From Methylocystis sp. IM3 (lineage in GTDB: Bacteria > Pseudomonadota > Alphaproteobacteria > Rhizobiales > Beijerinckiaceae), in contig NZ_JBBPBZ010000005.1 in assembly GCF_038070105.1 (NCBI RefSeq), positions 124,001-188,000 on the forward strand: a DNA stretch of 64,000 nt. Direction: 5' to 3'. Each line of letters begins with the position of its first letter. Position 1 is the first letter of the stretch. The position numbers and the translations under genes are program-made. Shown piece by piece: positions 1 through 8,788 of the stretch. The notes below the pieces were generated by a model. It was given only the letters and a program-made list of their open reading frames with translations. It searched no databases and had not been told where the DNA came from.

Positions 1-170
1 TAGACGAACTTGGCCTCATCTTTGGATATGATGTGCGAGGTCCCGTACTTTTCCTTCGACAGCTTCTTTTTCCGTTTTTCGATGTCGCCCGAGAGACGAA
101 TGATGACGTCATGTTCATACGTCTTGCCGTCGACCGTGATGCTGCCGAATCGACTGTCGTCTATCGTCAT
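1..170 (-). CDS. Mth938-like (DUF498) domain protein, C-terminus beyond window edge
   Basis: The reading frame starts at ATG 168-170 on the minus strand and runs off the left edge, giving the first 56 residues. A strong AGGAAGGAAG ribosome site lies directly upstream (171-180). The protein begins MTIDDSRFGSITVDGKTYEH, then a Lys-rich turn, then YGTSHIISKDEA. I recognise this as the N-terminal half of the small Mth938/DUF498 fold. The family has no well-defined enzymatic role. It stands about 65 bases downstream of the amrS stop on the same strand, so it is probably the next cistron of the AmmeMemoRadiSam cluster. The C-terminus is not visible. Confidence 0.75.
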   Translation of the reverse strand, partial: MTIDDSRFGSITVDGKTYEHDVIIRLSGDIEKRKKKLSKEKYGTSHIISKDEAKFV

Positions 171-234
171 CTTCCTTCCTTTCGCAGCGGTGTCCTTCAC
201 GATCCGCCCCCGACAAGATTATGCCGTCGGTAAT

Positions 235-1359
235 TCATCTCGGATTAGGTATGTAGCTGGCATTAGCCAGCCGCACTGGCAGGCGATGGGAGCCCCATAA
301 CCCGGGTTCCGCCTCGAAGACGCCATCGCAAGTTTCTCCGCAGCTTAAGCAGCGACCGTCTTCGGTCATCGCCCAAGACGTAATGTCATACCGGTCGCGG
401 CCAATCAGACGCTGGTTGCAATTATGGCAATAAGTGCTCTGGCCAGCCTCGTCGCGCACGTTGCCCGTGTAGACGTAGCGAAGCCCGTTTTCCAAAGCGA
501 TTTTCCGCGCAGTTTGCAACGTTGCCGCCGGTGTTGGCGGAGTCTCGCGCATGCGCCAGTCCGGGTGGAAGGCGGAAAAGTGGAGAGGCGTGTCCGGTGC
601 AAGCCGCTCCCTGACCCAGCTGCTTAAAGCCTCGATTTCTGCCGGAGAATCATTCTGGCCAGGGATTAGCAGCGTCGTAATCTCCAGCCAGCAAGGGGTC
701 TCATGCTTTACATATTCGAGCGTCTCGAGGACGGGCCGCAGTTCGGCCGAACATAACGTCTTATAAAAGCCCTCGGAGAAGCCCTTGAGATCGATGTTCG
801 CCGCGTCCATGACGCCAAACAGTTCCTTGCGGGCTTCGGGCGTGATGTATCCTGCGGTCACCGCCACGGTTTTGAGCCCTGCGTCGTGGCAGGCGGCAGC
901 GACGTCCACGGCGTATTCGAGGAAGATCACGGGGTCGTTATAGGTAAAGGCGACCGACTTCGCTCCCAGCTCCTTCGCCGCTTGGGCAATGGCCTGGGGA
1001 GAGGCTTCATCCTGGAGGCGATCGAACTCGGTCGCCTTGGAGATGTCCCAGTTCTGGCAAAACTTGCAGGTGAGATTACAGCCTGCGGTTCCGAAGGAGA
1101 GCACGGGCGATCCGGGCAGAAAATGGTTGAGCGGCTTCTTCTCGATCGGATCGATGCAGAACCCCGACGACCGGCCGTAAGTGGTTAAGACGATCTCATT
1201 GCCTTCACGCGCCCTTACAAAACACAGCCCGCGTTGACCGTCTCGCAGCTTGCAAAAACGCGGACAGAGATCACATTGGATGCGGTCGTCCTCAAGTTGA
1301 TGCCAATAACGGGCGGATCTCGCCGGCGTCGACGTGGGATGAAGTGTTGCTGCGTTCAT
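235..1359 (-). CDS. amrS: AmmeMemoRadiSam system radical SAM enzyme AmrS
   Basis: This 374-residue radical S-adenosylmethionine protein is at the usual family length. The 4Fe-4S/SAM motif CxxxCxxC is at Cys94, Cys98 and Cys101 (GCNLTCKFCQNW). An N-terminal Cys cluster (Cys29, Cys32, Cys36, Cys46) and a C-terminal pair of CxxC-type sites (YCHNCNQ and CLSCGETC) suggest further metal or FeS binding. The family is defined by co-occurrence with Memo and AMMECR1 domains, and here it diverges from exactly such a fusion 44 bases away. Its reaction is not firmly established; the system is thought to modify or cleave a small molecule or protein by radical chemistry. Start chosen: ATG at 1359. Confidence 0.92.
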   Translation of the reverse strand: MNAATLHPTSTPARSARYWHQLEDDRIQCDLCPRFCKLRDGQRGLCFVRAREGNEIVLTTYGRSSGFCIDPIEKKPLNHFLPGSPVLSFGTAGCNLTCKFCQNWDISKATEFDRLQDEASPQAIAQAAKELGAKSVAFTYNDPVIFLEYAVDVAAACHDAGLKTVAVTAGYITPEARKELFGVMDAANIDLKGFSEGFYKTLCSAELRPVLETLEYVKHETPCWLEITTLLIPGQNDSPAEIEALSSWVRERLAPDTPLHFSAFHPDWRMRETPPTPAATLQTARKIALENGLRYVYTGNVRDEAGQSTYCHNCNQRLIGRDRYDITSWAMTEDGRCLSCGETCDGVFEAEPGLWGSHRLPVRLANASYIPNPR

Positions 1360-1403
1360 GACCGCTAGATGGCGACGCAGAGCGCAGAATGAAAGGGGTT
1401 TAA

Positions 1404-2900
1404 ATGATACAGTCGCAACGGGAGGACGCGGTCAGACCCGCGGCGGTGGCAGGCCTGTTCTACCCGTCGGATCCGCTGGAGTTACACTCGACCGTTGGCG
1501 GGCTGCTCGCAAACGCTAAGACCGAATACGAGACTGGCGCCCGCTCGGGAAAGCTTTATCAGGCCACTCATAGTAACGCTTCCGCTCGCGTCGCAGGCCT
1601 CGATTCGTCCCTGCCCAAGGCTTTAATAGCGCCCCATGCGGGCTATGTTTACTCGGGTCCGGTGGCCGCCTCAGCTTACCACTTGTTGGCCAAGGCGCGC
1701 GGCAAAATCTCCCGCGTCGTGCTGCTCGGACCGTCCCATCGCTTCGCTTTTACCGGCATGGCGGGGACTCGGGCGCGCGCCTATGAGACCCCCCTCGGCC
1801 TCGTTCCGATTGATCACAGCTGGCTGGAACGGGCGTCAAACGCCATACCCCTCGGGCTTTCGGATGAGGTTCATGAAGGGGAGCATTGTCTGGAAACGCA
1901 ACTGCCGTTTTTGCAGCTCATCCTTGGCGACTTCAGCCTTGTGCCGATCATTTGCGGTCGAGTGAGCGGGGACCAGGTCGCTGATTTGCTAGAGGCGCTC
2001 TGGGGCGGCCCGGAAACGCTCATAGTCGTTTCGTCCGATCTTTCGCATTACCTGGACCATGAGGCTTGCCAAAGGATCGATGGAAAAACCTGCGCCACGA
2101 TCGAACGTCTCGATCCTGTTTCGCTAACGCCTGAACAAGCCTGCGGGTCTGCGCCGGTCAAAGGGCTCGTCACCGTCGCCAGGCGGAAGGGCATGTCCAT
2201 CGGAACGCTTGACCTTCGCAATTCTGGCGATACGGCTGGCCCCCGGGATCGGGTCGTGGGCTACGGCGCCTGGGCCTTTTGGGAGAAAGAGGCGGCGAAC
2301 GATTCTAACGACGACACGGTCCGACGCCATGGCCAACTGATGAATGATGTCGCGCGTCGCGCCATCTGCGGCAATGGCGGTGTTCGAGGCTTGGACAAGA
2401 TTCCGCCCGCACTCAATCGCGCGGGGGCCTGCTTCGTGACCTTGCACAAGAATGGAGACCTGCGCGGGTGTTGCGGCGCGATACTGGCGAGACGTCCATT
2501 GATCGAGGATATCAGCGCCAATGCGTTGAGAGCCGCTTATCGAGACTCCCGCTTTCTCCCGCTTGAGCGGGGGGAGTGGCACGAAGTATCCTTGTCGGTG
2601 ACGCTGCTGTCCCCGCTCCAATCGATAAGCTTTCCTAGCGAAGCGGAGCTCTTATCGAAAGTCCAGCCATTCGAGGACGGTTTGCTTATCGAAGACGCTG
2701 GCCGGCATGCCGTGTTTCTTCCTGCGGTCTGGGAAATGCTGCCTGACAAACAGGAGTTTCTCGCGCGCCTGAAGGAAAAGGCTGGATTGCCGCGTCACCA
2801 TTGGTCGTCAAACTTCCGCGTATTCCGCTTTTACGCGAGGCAAACGCTCAAGGAAGGATTACATCCAGCGTGCTTCGAAGCTGGAAGTCGGGTGGCCTAA
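1404..2900 (+). CDS. Memo-AMMECR1 fusion protein (AmmeMemoRadiSam system AmrB-AmrA)
   Basis: This 498-residue fusion has two domains. Residues about 10-295 are a Memo-like domain of the class III extradiol dioxygenase fold, with the motifs IAPHAGYVYSGP, VLLGPSHR and the SSDLSHY segment that carry family metal-ligand histidines. Residues about 310-495 are an AMMECR1 domain with the hallmark LRGCCGA loop inside FVTLHKNGDLRGCCGAI. In many bacteria these are two genes (AmrB and AmrA) or one fusion, always near the AmrS radical SAM gene, which here is divergent. The start ATG at 1404 leaves a 44-base shared promoter region. Substrate is unknown. The architecture is standard for the family. Confidence 0.93.
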   Translation: MIQSQREDAVRPAAVAGLFYPSDPLELHSTVGGLLANAKTEYETGARSGKLYQATHSNASARVAGLDSSLPKALIAPHAGYVYSGPVAASAYHLLAKARGKISRVVLLGPSHRFAFTGMAGTRARAYETPLGLVPIDHSWLERASNAIPLGLSDEVHEGEHCLETQLPFLQLILGDFSLVPIICGRVSGDQVADLLEALWGGPETLIVVSSDLSHYLDHEACQRIDGKTCATIERLDPVSLTPEQACGSAPVKGLVTVARRKGMSIGTLDLRNSGDTAGPRDRVVGYGAWAFWEKEAANDSNDDTVRRHGQLMNDVARRAICGNGGVRGLDKIPPALNRAGACFVTLHKNGDLRGCCGAILARRPLIEDISANALRAAYRDSRFLPLERGEWHEVSLSVTLLSPLQSISFPSEAELLSKVQPFEDGLLIEDAGRHAVFLPAVWEMLPDKQEFLARLKEKAGLPRHHWSSNFRVFRFYARQTLKEGLHPACFEAGSRVA

Positions 2901-3377
2901 GAGGCCGCCCTGCGACTTTATTTTCGAGCTTGTTCACCGACGCTTTATCGAACCGCCCATTCCGCGAGCGCAGAATGATCAGTTCCGTGTTCTGCCTTTG
3001 TGGACGCGGCCCCTGCTCGCTGGCCTCTCCTTCCTCGACGTCGGAAGAGCAAAACCCGTCATCGCGCCTATCTTTGACCTGTTGGAGACTCGCGCCGTGT
3101 CGCTGGAAACTTTCCCGACTTTGACTTCACCATTCTGGCCTGCTGCCGGATGCGCGCAGGCATCGACGATGCCGCGGAAGACTTGACCAAGGCTGCCTTG
3201 AAGAAACTATTCGAGATCGTCACCAGCGGCAGCGCCGTGTTCAGTCACCAAAGCGAAATCAAAGCGAAATCGACGACCCGATCGACGACGCTGGCTTCGC
3301 CGATTAAAAGAAGGCCATGGCTCTATCACGTTCATGTTCAAATTCCCGGGACGCTCAAGCTGAGATGGGAGGAATTC
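2901..3377. other. 477-base gap with a possible gene remnant
   Basis: No gene with a credible start is seen. One forward frame after a TGA near 3075 reads like protein: PDFDFTILACCRMRAGIDDA, then KAALKKLFEIV, up to about 3240. It has no ATG before residue Met-Arg-Ala (3150) and continues without a stop into the following hypothetical gene. It may be a degraded coding segment or the distal part of a longer ancestral gene. No terminator-like hairpin with a U tract was found after the Memo-AMMECR1 stop. Confidence 0.3.
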
Positions 3378-3971
3378 ATGGTCAGTTTTACCTTTAGCGC
3401 CGAGGAGATCAGCGCGGCGCCGCCCGAAGTGCGGCGCTGGATCGAAAGCCAGATCGTCAAGGCGTTGGGCAGTGGGAAAACGCGCGATGAGAGCCCGTCA
3501 AATGTAGAGGCGGGGTCGCTTGCTCAATGCAGCCTGGACGACGCCGTTCGGATTTTTCAGCTGATCTCGCGCATGCTCCCGGTAGTTCAGGTGTTTTTCG
3601 AGTTGGGCCGTGACTCCCACTCGCTAACAGATCCACCATCGCTGCATTGCCTGCATCTGGACGAGATCCAGCGCCATCTCCAGTTCGATGATCCTCAGTT
3701 GCTGGCGGAGTGTCTCGGCGTGCTTGACCAAGCCTTCGAGCAAGTGCGCAACGATCCGCAAATCTCTTTGTTCGCGACAGACGACCAAGGTCGTATCTTC
3801 ATTCACCAGACGAGCTACGAGGCTATTCGTAAACTGCGCGAGCAACTGCATCGCGCACAGGCATCAGGCATCCCGAACGAAGCGCAATTTGACCGGGACG
3901 GCATCAAAGAGACCGAACTCGCACGGCCGGAATATGCCTTCGGGAGCCCTTCCCGTCGTCACGCGGAATAG
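3378..3971 (+). CDS. hypothetical protein in AmmeMemoRadiSam neighbourhood
   Basis: I do not recognise this 197-residue soluble protein. The start ATG 3378 is chosen because of the GGGAGGAA ribosome site at 3367-3374. The same frame is open upstream to about 3075, so a longer form is possible. It begins MVSFTFSAEEISAAPPEVRR and is mostly helical and acidic, with the Leu-rich stretch QLLAECLGVLDQAFEQVRND and a conserved-looking LFATDDQGRIFIHQTSYEAI segment. There is no signal peptide or membrane segment. It lies between the Memo-AMMECR1 fusion and a nitroreductase on the same strand and may be co-transcribed with them. Any role in the system is inferred only from position. Confidence 0.6.
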   Translation: MVSFTFSAEEISAAPPEVRRWIESQIVKALGSGKTRDESPSNVEAGSLAQCSLDDAVRIFQLISRMLPVVQVFFELGRDSHSLTDPPSLHCLHLDEIQRHLQFDDPQLLAECLGVLDQAFEQVRNDPQISLFATDDQGRIFIHQTSYEAIRKLREQLHRAQASGIPNEAQFDRDGIKETELARPEYAFGSPSRRHAE

Positions 3972-4092
3972 CAGAGCGACGGCGACGTCGCGTGTAATGT
4001 CTCATGCGTTTAACGGCCCTGGCTCTCGTCTAAGCAACGGGCGATCGGCAAACCAGAGGATCTCAGCGCGCAAAGATGGAGAGGCGGCCGCT

Positions 4093-4737
4093 ATGAGCAC
4101 TTTAACAAAACTGGCGCTCGGCATGATGGGGCGTCTGCGACCCAAGCCTGCGCGAGGCGAAGCTTCGGAGACGATCGTATTGCCGGAGCCACAAAAGGAA
4201 GGCGGCATCCCTTTGATGGAGGCGATCTCGAAGCGTCGATCTGATCGCGAGTTTTCGGGCCAGGAATTGCCGCTGCCGCTGCTGTCGAATTTGCTTTGGG
4301 CTGCCTATGGCGTGAACCGGGCGGATGGACACCGAACTGCCCCGTCGGCGCTCGACGCCCAGGAAATCGACGTTTATGTCGCGCTGCCGTCCGGCGCTTA
4401 CCTCTACGACGCCACGGCGAACCAGCTACAGCTCATCGCCTCCAGCGATCTGAGAAGCATTACGGGGTACCAGGACTTCGTCGACGATGCGCCCTTGGAC
4501 CTGGTTTTTGTCGCCGACTACAGCCGCTTGAAACTCGTGCCGGTCGCCCTTCGCGAAAGTTACGCTTCCGTCGCAGCAGGCGCGATTTCCCAGAATGTTT
4601 ATTTGTTCGCCGCAGGCAATGGGCTCGCAACAGTGATCCGAGCCTGGATCGACCGGGAGGCCATCGCCAACGCCTTAGGGCTGAGTCATGACCACCAGGT
4701 ACTGCTGTCGCAAACGGTCGGTTACCTGAAGGGGTAA
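4093..4737 (+). CDS. SagB/ThcOx-type nitroreductase family protein
   Basis: A 214-residue FMN-dependent oxidoreductase of the nitroreductase fold. Start ATG 4093 is preferred, with GGAGAGG a few bases upstream; a much longer open frame upstream shows no homology. Family features seen: KRRSDREFSGQELPLPLLSN near the N-terminus, LLWAAYGVNR, the RTAPSALDAQ phosphate-binding loop, and the C-terminal AAGNGLATVIRAW segment. SagB-like members often oxidise azoline rings or act on peptide-like substrates, but many stand-alone members are uncharacterised. It faces the glutamate-synthase-like gene tail to tail with a 45-base gap. Nitroreductases are recurrent neighbours of AmmeMemoRadiSam genes, so a shared redox pathway is plausible. 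Confidence 0.85.
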   Translation: MSTLTKLALGMMGRLRPKPARGEASETIVLPEPQKEGGIPLMEAISKRRSDREFSGQELPLPLLSNLLWAAYGVNRADGHRTAPSALDAQEIDVYVALPSGAYLYDATANQLQLIASSDLRSITGYQDFVDDAPLDLVFVADYSRLKLVPVALRESYASVAAGAISQNVYLFAAGNGLATVIRAWIDREAIANALGLSHDHQVLLSQTVGYLKG

Positions 4738-4782
4738 GGGCATAGTCGATTGCTCGAGAGCGGATAAACGGAGTTTTCGGGA

Positions 4783-6483
4783 TTAAGCCAATGAAAAGGA
4801 CTCCGAGCGCGCCTTTGACCAAGCGTCCCTCAACAGCGGGTCCCTGACGCCCGAAAGTAGTTCGCCGGGCTTGAGGAAATCGTATGCCTGCTCGAAGGTC
4901 TCCACTTGGCCGAGGGCCGTGCGTTTGAGAATGTGGCCGGGTGTAAGCTCTGCTGGATGCTCGAAACCCGCGGCGGCGATCAGCTCGGCTAACGCCAGAA
5001 CGGTTTCTCGATGAAACGACTCGACCCGGCTCGCTTTTTCCGAGACGACCAGAGCGCGCTGCCTGATCGGGTCTTGGGTTGCGACGCCCACTGGACACTG
5101 GTCGGTGTGGCAGCGGAGCGATTGGATGCAGCCGAGCGCGAACATGAAGCCCCGCGCCGAGTTGCACCAGTCGGCGCCCAGCGCCATGATCCGCGCCATG
5201 TCGAAAGCGGTAATGATTTTGCCGCTCACCCCAAGCTTGATGTGTTGCCGCAGGTTCGCGCCGACGAGCGCGTTATGAACGAACATCAGCCCGTCCCGCA
5301 GCGGCATTCCGACATGATCAATGAATTCGAGGGGCCCCGCTCCCGTTCCGCCTTCGGCGCCGTCGACGACGATAAAATCAGGATAGAGGCCGGTTTCCAG
5401 CATGGCCTTACAGATGCCGAGAAACTCCCAGGGATGGCCGACGCAAAGCTTGAACCCAACGGGCTTGCCACGCGCGAGCTGGCGTAAGCGTTCGACGTAT
5501 TCCAGCAACCCTCGGGGGCTCCAAAATTCTGAGTGGCGGGCTGGCGAGATACAATCCCGCCCGGGCGCTATCCCACGAGCGACGGCGATTTCCGGCGACA
5601 CCTTGGACGCAGGCAGCACGCCGCCATGACCGGGTTTTGCGCCTTGGCTCAGCTTGATCTCGATCATCTTCACCTGCGGCTCGCTGGCGAGCTCGACGAA
5701 CCGCTCAGGTGAAAAGCGGCCGTCGGGGGTGCGACAACCGAAGTAGCCGCTGGCGACCTGTAAAATGATGTCGCCGCCATGTTGCCGATGGTAGCGGCTG
5801 AATCCGCCCTCGCCGGCGTCATGCGCGAAGCCGCCACGCCGTGCGCCCAGGTTCAGCGCGAGGATCGCATTCGCGCTTAGTGCGCCAAAGCTCATGGCGG
5901 ATATGTTCAAGACCGAAATCGAATAGGGCTGGAGACAGCTTGGCCCGCCGACCGTGGTGCGGAATGCCTCCGTTGCGACTGGTCTTGGCGCGATGGAGTG
6001 GTTGATCCACTCGAAAGACGGGCCGTTGACGTCGAGTTCTGTTCCGAAGGGGAATTTGTCACTCGCCTTCTTTGAACGCTCGAACGCCAATGTCCGCTCG
6101 CTCCGACTGAACGGCTGCGTATCAATGTCGCTCTCGGCGAAATACTGGCGGATCTCGGGGCGAATACCCTCAAGCAGAAATCGGATGTGCCCGACGATTG
6201 GGTAATTCCGCAGGAGGCTGTGCCGCGTTTGCAAGAGATCACGCGTGCCCAGAGACGCAAGGATCGCCGCCAAACCGAAAGGAAGCCAATACACGGCGGC
6301 GGTAAGGGAAAGCGGCAGAAAGACCATCACAGCGATAAGCGCGCCGGAGTAGGCCATGTATCGCGCTGTGAAAGGCAATAGCAGGTAACGCATGGGGGTG
6401 ACGGTCTCCGGTAACAAGGGGAACCTTTCCACTAAGCGCCGCTGACTCGCGATGATTCGCCAAGCAAGCGGGTACATCGGCAT
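4783..6483 (-). CDS. FMN-binding glutamate synthase family protein
   Basis: This is a stand-alone version of the synthase domain of glutamate synthase large subunit. Two or three membrane segments near the N-terminus (LLLPFTARYMAYSGALIAVM and the following Ala/Leu-rich stretch) precede a TIM barrel. The barrel carries GFKLCVGHPWEF, FIVVDGAEGGTGAGP and the 3Fe-4S cluster motif CIQSLRCHTDQCPVG. It lacks the amidotransferase domain, so it cannot take ammonia from glutamine by itself. The frame opens at ATG 6483 (566 residues), but ATG 6393, which yields MRYLLLPF, has a GGAGA box upstream and may be the real start. The true substrate of this membrane-anchored group is unknown. Confidence 0.88.
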   Translation of the reverse strand: MPMYPLAWRIIASQRRLVERFPLLPETVTPMRYLLLPFTARYMAYSGALIAVMVFLPLSLTAAVYWLPFGLAAILASLGTRDLLQTRHSLLRNYPIVGHIRFLLEGIRPEIRQYFAESDIDTQPFSRSERTLAFERSKKASDKFPFGTELDVNGPSFEWINHSIAPRPVATEAFRTTVGGPSCLQPYSISVLNISAMSFGALSANAILALNLGARRGGFAHDAGEGGFSRYHRQHGGDIILQVASGYFGCRTPDGRFSPERFVELASEPQVKMIEIKLSQGAKPGHGGVLPASKVSPEIAVARGIAPGRDCISPARHSEFWSPRGLLEYVERLRQLARGKPVGFKLCVGHPWEFLGICKAMLETGLYPDFIVVDGAEGGTGAGPLEFIDHVGMPLRDGLMFVHNALVGANLRQHIKLGVSGKIITAFDMARIMALGADWCNSARGFMFALGCIQSLRCHTDQCPVGVATQDPIRQRALVVSEKASRVESFHRETVLALAELIAAAGFEHPAELTPGHILKRTALGQVETFEQAYDFLKPGELLSGVRDPLLRDAWSKARSESFSLA

Positions 6484-6502
6484 CGCCGCCCCGTAAAAAG
6501 GG

Positions 6503-6766
6503 TCAACGCTCCATCTTTGCTTGCCGCCAGATATTGCACCAGCCGCGCGGAGAAATGTCTCCCTCTACCGACTTGCAGGAGTCGGGCGGAACCCAGACCC
6601 GACAATTGTCGCAGCGCTCCCTGCCTTTCGGGCGGTCTCGATAATCGACGTCGCTCTTTGCAAGCTTGTCGACCGCGAAGGCCCTCGCCCAGGCTGCGAA
6701 GACCGCGACGCCTGACGCGATCATGCGAAGGACCTGGCGTCGGACGTAAGCAGGGTCTCTTTGCAT
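6503..6766 (-). CDS. high-potential iron-sulfur protein (HiPIP)-like
   Basis: An 87-residue exported electron carrier. I chose ATG 6766 because GGGAG precedes it and the protein then begins with a Tat-like leader (MQRDPAYVRRQVLRMIASG, then Ala-rich) as is usual for HiPIPs; a longer in-frame start at 6940 gives a Lys/Arg-rich non-homologous extension. The mature part has the four-cysteine HiPIP pattern: CDNC, then CKSVEGDISPRGWC with the typical GWC near the end. It likely holds a 4Fe-4S cluster in the periplasm. It lies 19 bases from the glutamate-synthase-like gene on the same strand, so it may be its upstream operon partner. Confidence 0.82.
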   Translation of the reverse strand: MQRDPAYVRRQVLRMIASGVAVFAAWARAFAVDKLAKSDVDYRDRPKGRERCDNCRVWVPPDSCKSVEGDISPRGWCNIWRQAKMER

Positions 6767-6839
6767 CGCAGTCTCCCGAGGTCTAGAAAAATTGACAGGG
6801 CAGGCGGCGCCTTTCATCGGCTGATCGAGTTTCGTCTCG

Positions 6840-7538
6840 TCACGCCTCCCACTCCGTCTCAGTGAGTGCGTCATCGTCCTGCGCGCCTGGCGTCTCGAAC
6901 AGCCCGAGGGCGTCGTCAAGGGCGCCTTCGATCTCGTCATCGATTTCTCTCCCCCCGGCGCCGGCGGCGCCCAGCGCGTCGAGATCGGGCAGATCGCGCA
7001 GGCTGCCGAGCGCGAAGACTTCGAGGAAGCGGGCGGTTGTCACCCAGGCAATCGGCGCGCCGGGCTGAGGGGCGCGCGGACCGGGCGCGATGACGTGGAC
7101 GCTCTTCAGCCGGCCGAGGATGTCGCGGCTGATGTCGTGGCCGGCGAGACGAGAGAGTTCGGCGCGGGTGACCGGCTGCTGATAGGCGATGGCCGAGAGC
7201 GCCAGCATTTCCAGTTTGGTGAAAGACGGCGGCCCCGCATCCTTCGTCCCGGCCAGGGCGCGCAAGGTTTCGGCGTGGCGGGGGCGCGTGCGAAACTGAT
7301 AGCCCCCGGCCACGAAGGCGATTTCGTAAGGCCGCGCTTTCAGCTCTTCATTGATGTCGGCGAGGAGCGCGTCGAGCCGGCAGGCGTCGCCGACGAGCCC
7401 AGCGAGCGTCTCGCGGGAAACGGGCTTTGCCGAGGCGAAGATCGCCGCCTCGGCGCGCAGCATCCACTCGCGCCAGCGCATCCCCTCCGGCAGGTCGGAG
7501 AGATTGCGATCCAGACGGGCGGCGTTAGCGCGGCTCAT
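6840..7538 (-). CDS. scpB: segregation and condensation protein B (ScpB) paralogue
   Basis: A 232-residue ScpB-type protein with two winged-helix domains. Recognisable blocks are AEAAIFASAKPVSRETLAGL, the FVAGGYQFRTRP strand, and KLEMLALSAIAYQQPVTRAE. A disordered acidic tail follows (EIDDEIEGALDDALGLFETP). ScpB normally works with ScpA and SMC in chromosome condensation, but no scpA or smc is present here, so this copy may work with chromosomal partners or have a plasmid-specific role. Its start overlaps the stop of the DUF1403 gene by four bases (7535-7538), showing translational coupling. Alphaproteobacterial plasmids often carry this DUF1403-scpB pair. Confidence 0.9.
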   Translation of the reverse strand: MSRANAARLDRNLSDLPEGMRWREWMLRAEAAIFASAKPVSRETLAGLVGDACRLDALLADINEELKARPYEIAFVAGGYQFRTRPRHAETLRALAGTKDAGPPSFTKLEMLALSAIAYQQPVTRAELSRLAGHDISRDILGRLKSVHVIAPGPRAPQPGAPIAWVTTARFLEVFALGSLRDLPDLDALGAAGAGGREIDDEIEGALDDALGLFETPGAQDDDALTETEWEA

Positions 7539-8554
7539 AGACCATAGATCCTGAAGGTCTCACGCCCGGTGAGTTCGCGGGCGGCGCCAAGCGTCACCAG
7601 GCGTTCGAACAGCCGCCGCGCGGCGCGATCCGACATCCCCGCGCGGGCCGCGGCGGCTGCGGGTGTGACGCCGTCGTCGCAAAGCAGCAGATCGACGACG
7701 CGGCGCGCGCCCTTAGCCCGCAAGACCGGCGCGACGGAAAGAAGCTTTTGCGCGCGTCGCGCCAGATCGAGGGCGAGCGCATGCGCCTCGGCGACCGCGA
7801 GCGCATAGGCGAAGGCGACCGCCGCCGGCCAGTCCGCGTCCGAGGGTCTAGGCAGCCTTCCCCCTACCCCGCGCCTAAGGGAGGGATGGGCCATAGCGAC
7901 GGCGAGCAGAGGGACTGGCCGCGCCCAGTCGAGACGGCGCGCTAACGCAAAATCGGCGACGACGAAGGCGAAAATTTGCGCGTCTGTGGAGGGCGAGCAG
8001 AGCTTTATCGCCGCGGCGCTGCCCCGTGCCGCCGCAGTGAGCGGATCGGGCGCCGTGGTCGCCACTTCCGCGAGGGCGCGGATGTCGATCGCCTCATTTA
8101 ATCCAAGCAGCCCCGCCGTGCGCAAGATCGCCGCATCAAGTCGTGCCGGCAGGGACGTGTAAAGCCGGAAGAGTCGGTGCAGTCGCCCAGCAGTGCTGGT
8201 CTCGACGCCGCCGGCAAGATGTTCGGCGTCGCGCAGGGCGGCCGCGTCCTCGCGCAGCCGGCAAAGCGCCGCGCAGGACTCGGCGGCGCGCAGCGCCAGC
8301 CGCTGGCGCAGGCAACCGGCATAAACCGGCTCGCCCCCGTCAGCGCCGCGCAGCAACGCGTCGAACAGCGCCAGGCCGGCGCCGGCGCAAACGGCCGCCG
8401 CCCTAGGATCTCCGCTCTGAGGTCGCGTCCAGCGCGGAAGTGGTTGTATTTCAAAGGCGTGCATCACTTGCTCCGCCACGGCGCGAGGCGCGCGCGGCCT
8501 CCGCTTTGCGGGACAAACGGGCGCGGTCGCGGAGGTCGAATCAAGCGTTTGCAT
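7535..8554 (-). CDS. DUF1403 family protein
   Basis: I read a 339-residue protein from ATG 8554 (MQTLDSTSATAPVCPAKRRP); ATG 8464 (MHAFEIQPLPRW) is an alternative. The frame is open far upstream to 9259, but there it runs antisense to the recombinase and is not credible coding. The protein is Ala/Leu/Arg-rich, all-helical and without signal or membrane segments; the C-terminal part (ARAGMSDRAARRLFERLVTL) looks like a helix-turn-helix. DUF1403 has no assigned function. The four-base overlap with scpB downstream and the divergent recombinase upstream form a conserved plasmid neighbourhood, suggesting a role in segregation or site-specific recombination. Confidence 0.82.
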   Translation of the reverse strand: MQTLDSTSATAPVCPAKRRPRAPRAVAEQVMHAFEIQPLPRWTRPQSGDPRAAAVCAGAGLALFDALLRGADGGEPVYAGCLRQRLALRAAESCAALCRLREDAAALRDAEHLAGGVETSTAGRLHRLFRLYTSLPARLDAAILRTAGLLGLNEAIDIRALAEVATTAPDPLTAAARGSAAAIKLCSPSTDAQIFAFVVADFALARRLDWARPVPLLAVAMAHPSLRRGVGGRLPRPSDADWPAAVAFAYALAVAEAHALALDLARRAQKLLSVAPVLRAKGARRVVDLLLCDDGVTPAAAAARAGMSDRAARRLFERLVTLGAARELTGRETFRIYGL

Positions 8555-8788
8555 GGAAAGAATCCTACCGGATGGCGGCGCTTTGTCACGGAGTTTCCGG
8601 CCCAATCCGCCGGGCTTGTCTTGCGGGATTGATGTCCAATAATCTGCGCTTATCGGACACAAAGGGAAACCCCTGCTAGAGTGGGCGAAAGGCGCCGATT
8701 TGGGCTCCTCAAAACCCGCCGAGGCGTCGGATTTTCGAAGCCCAGCCGCGCGCGAGCCCCGCCCCGCGGCGGCGTAAGCGAGGACCAA

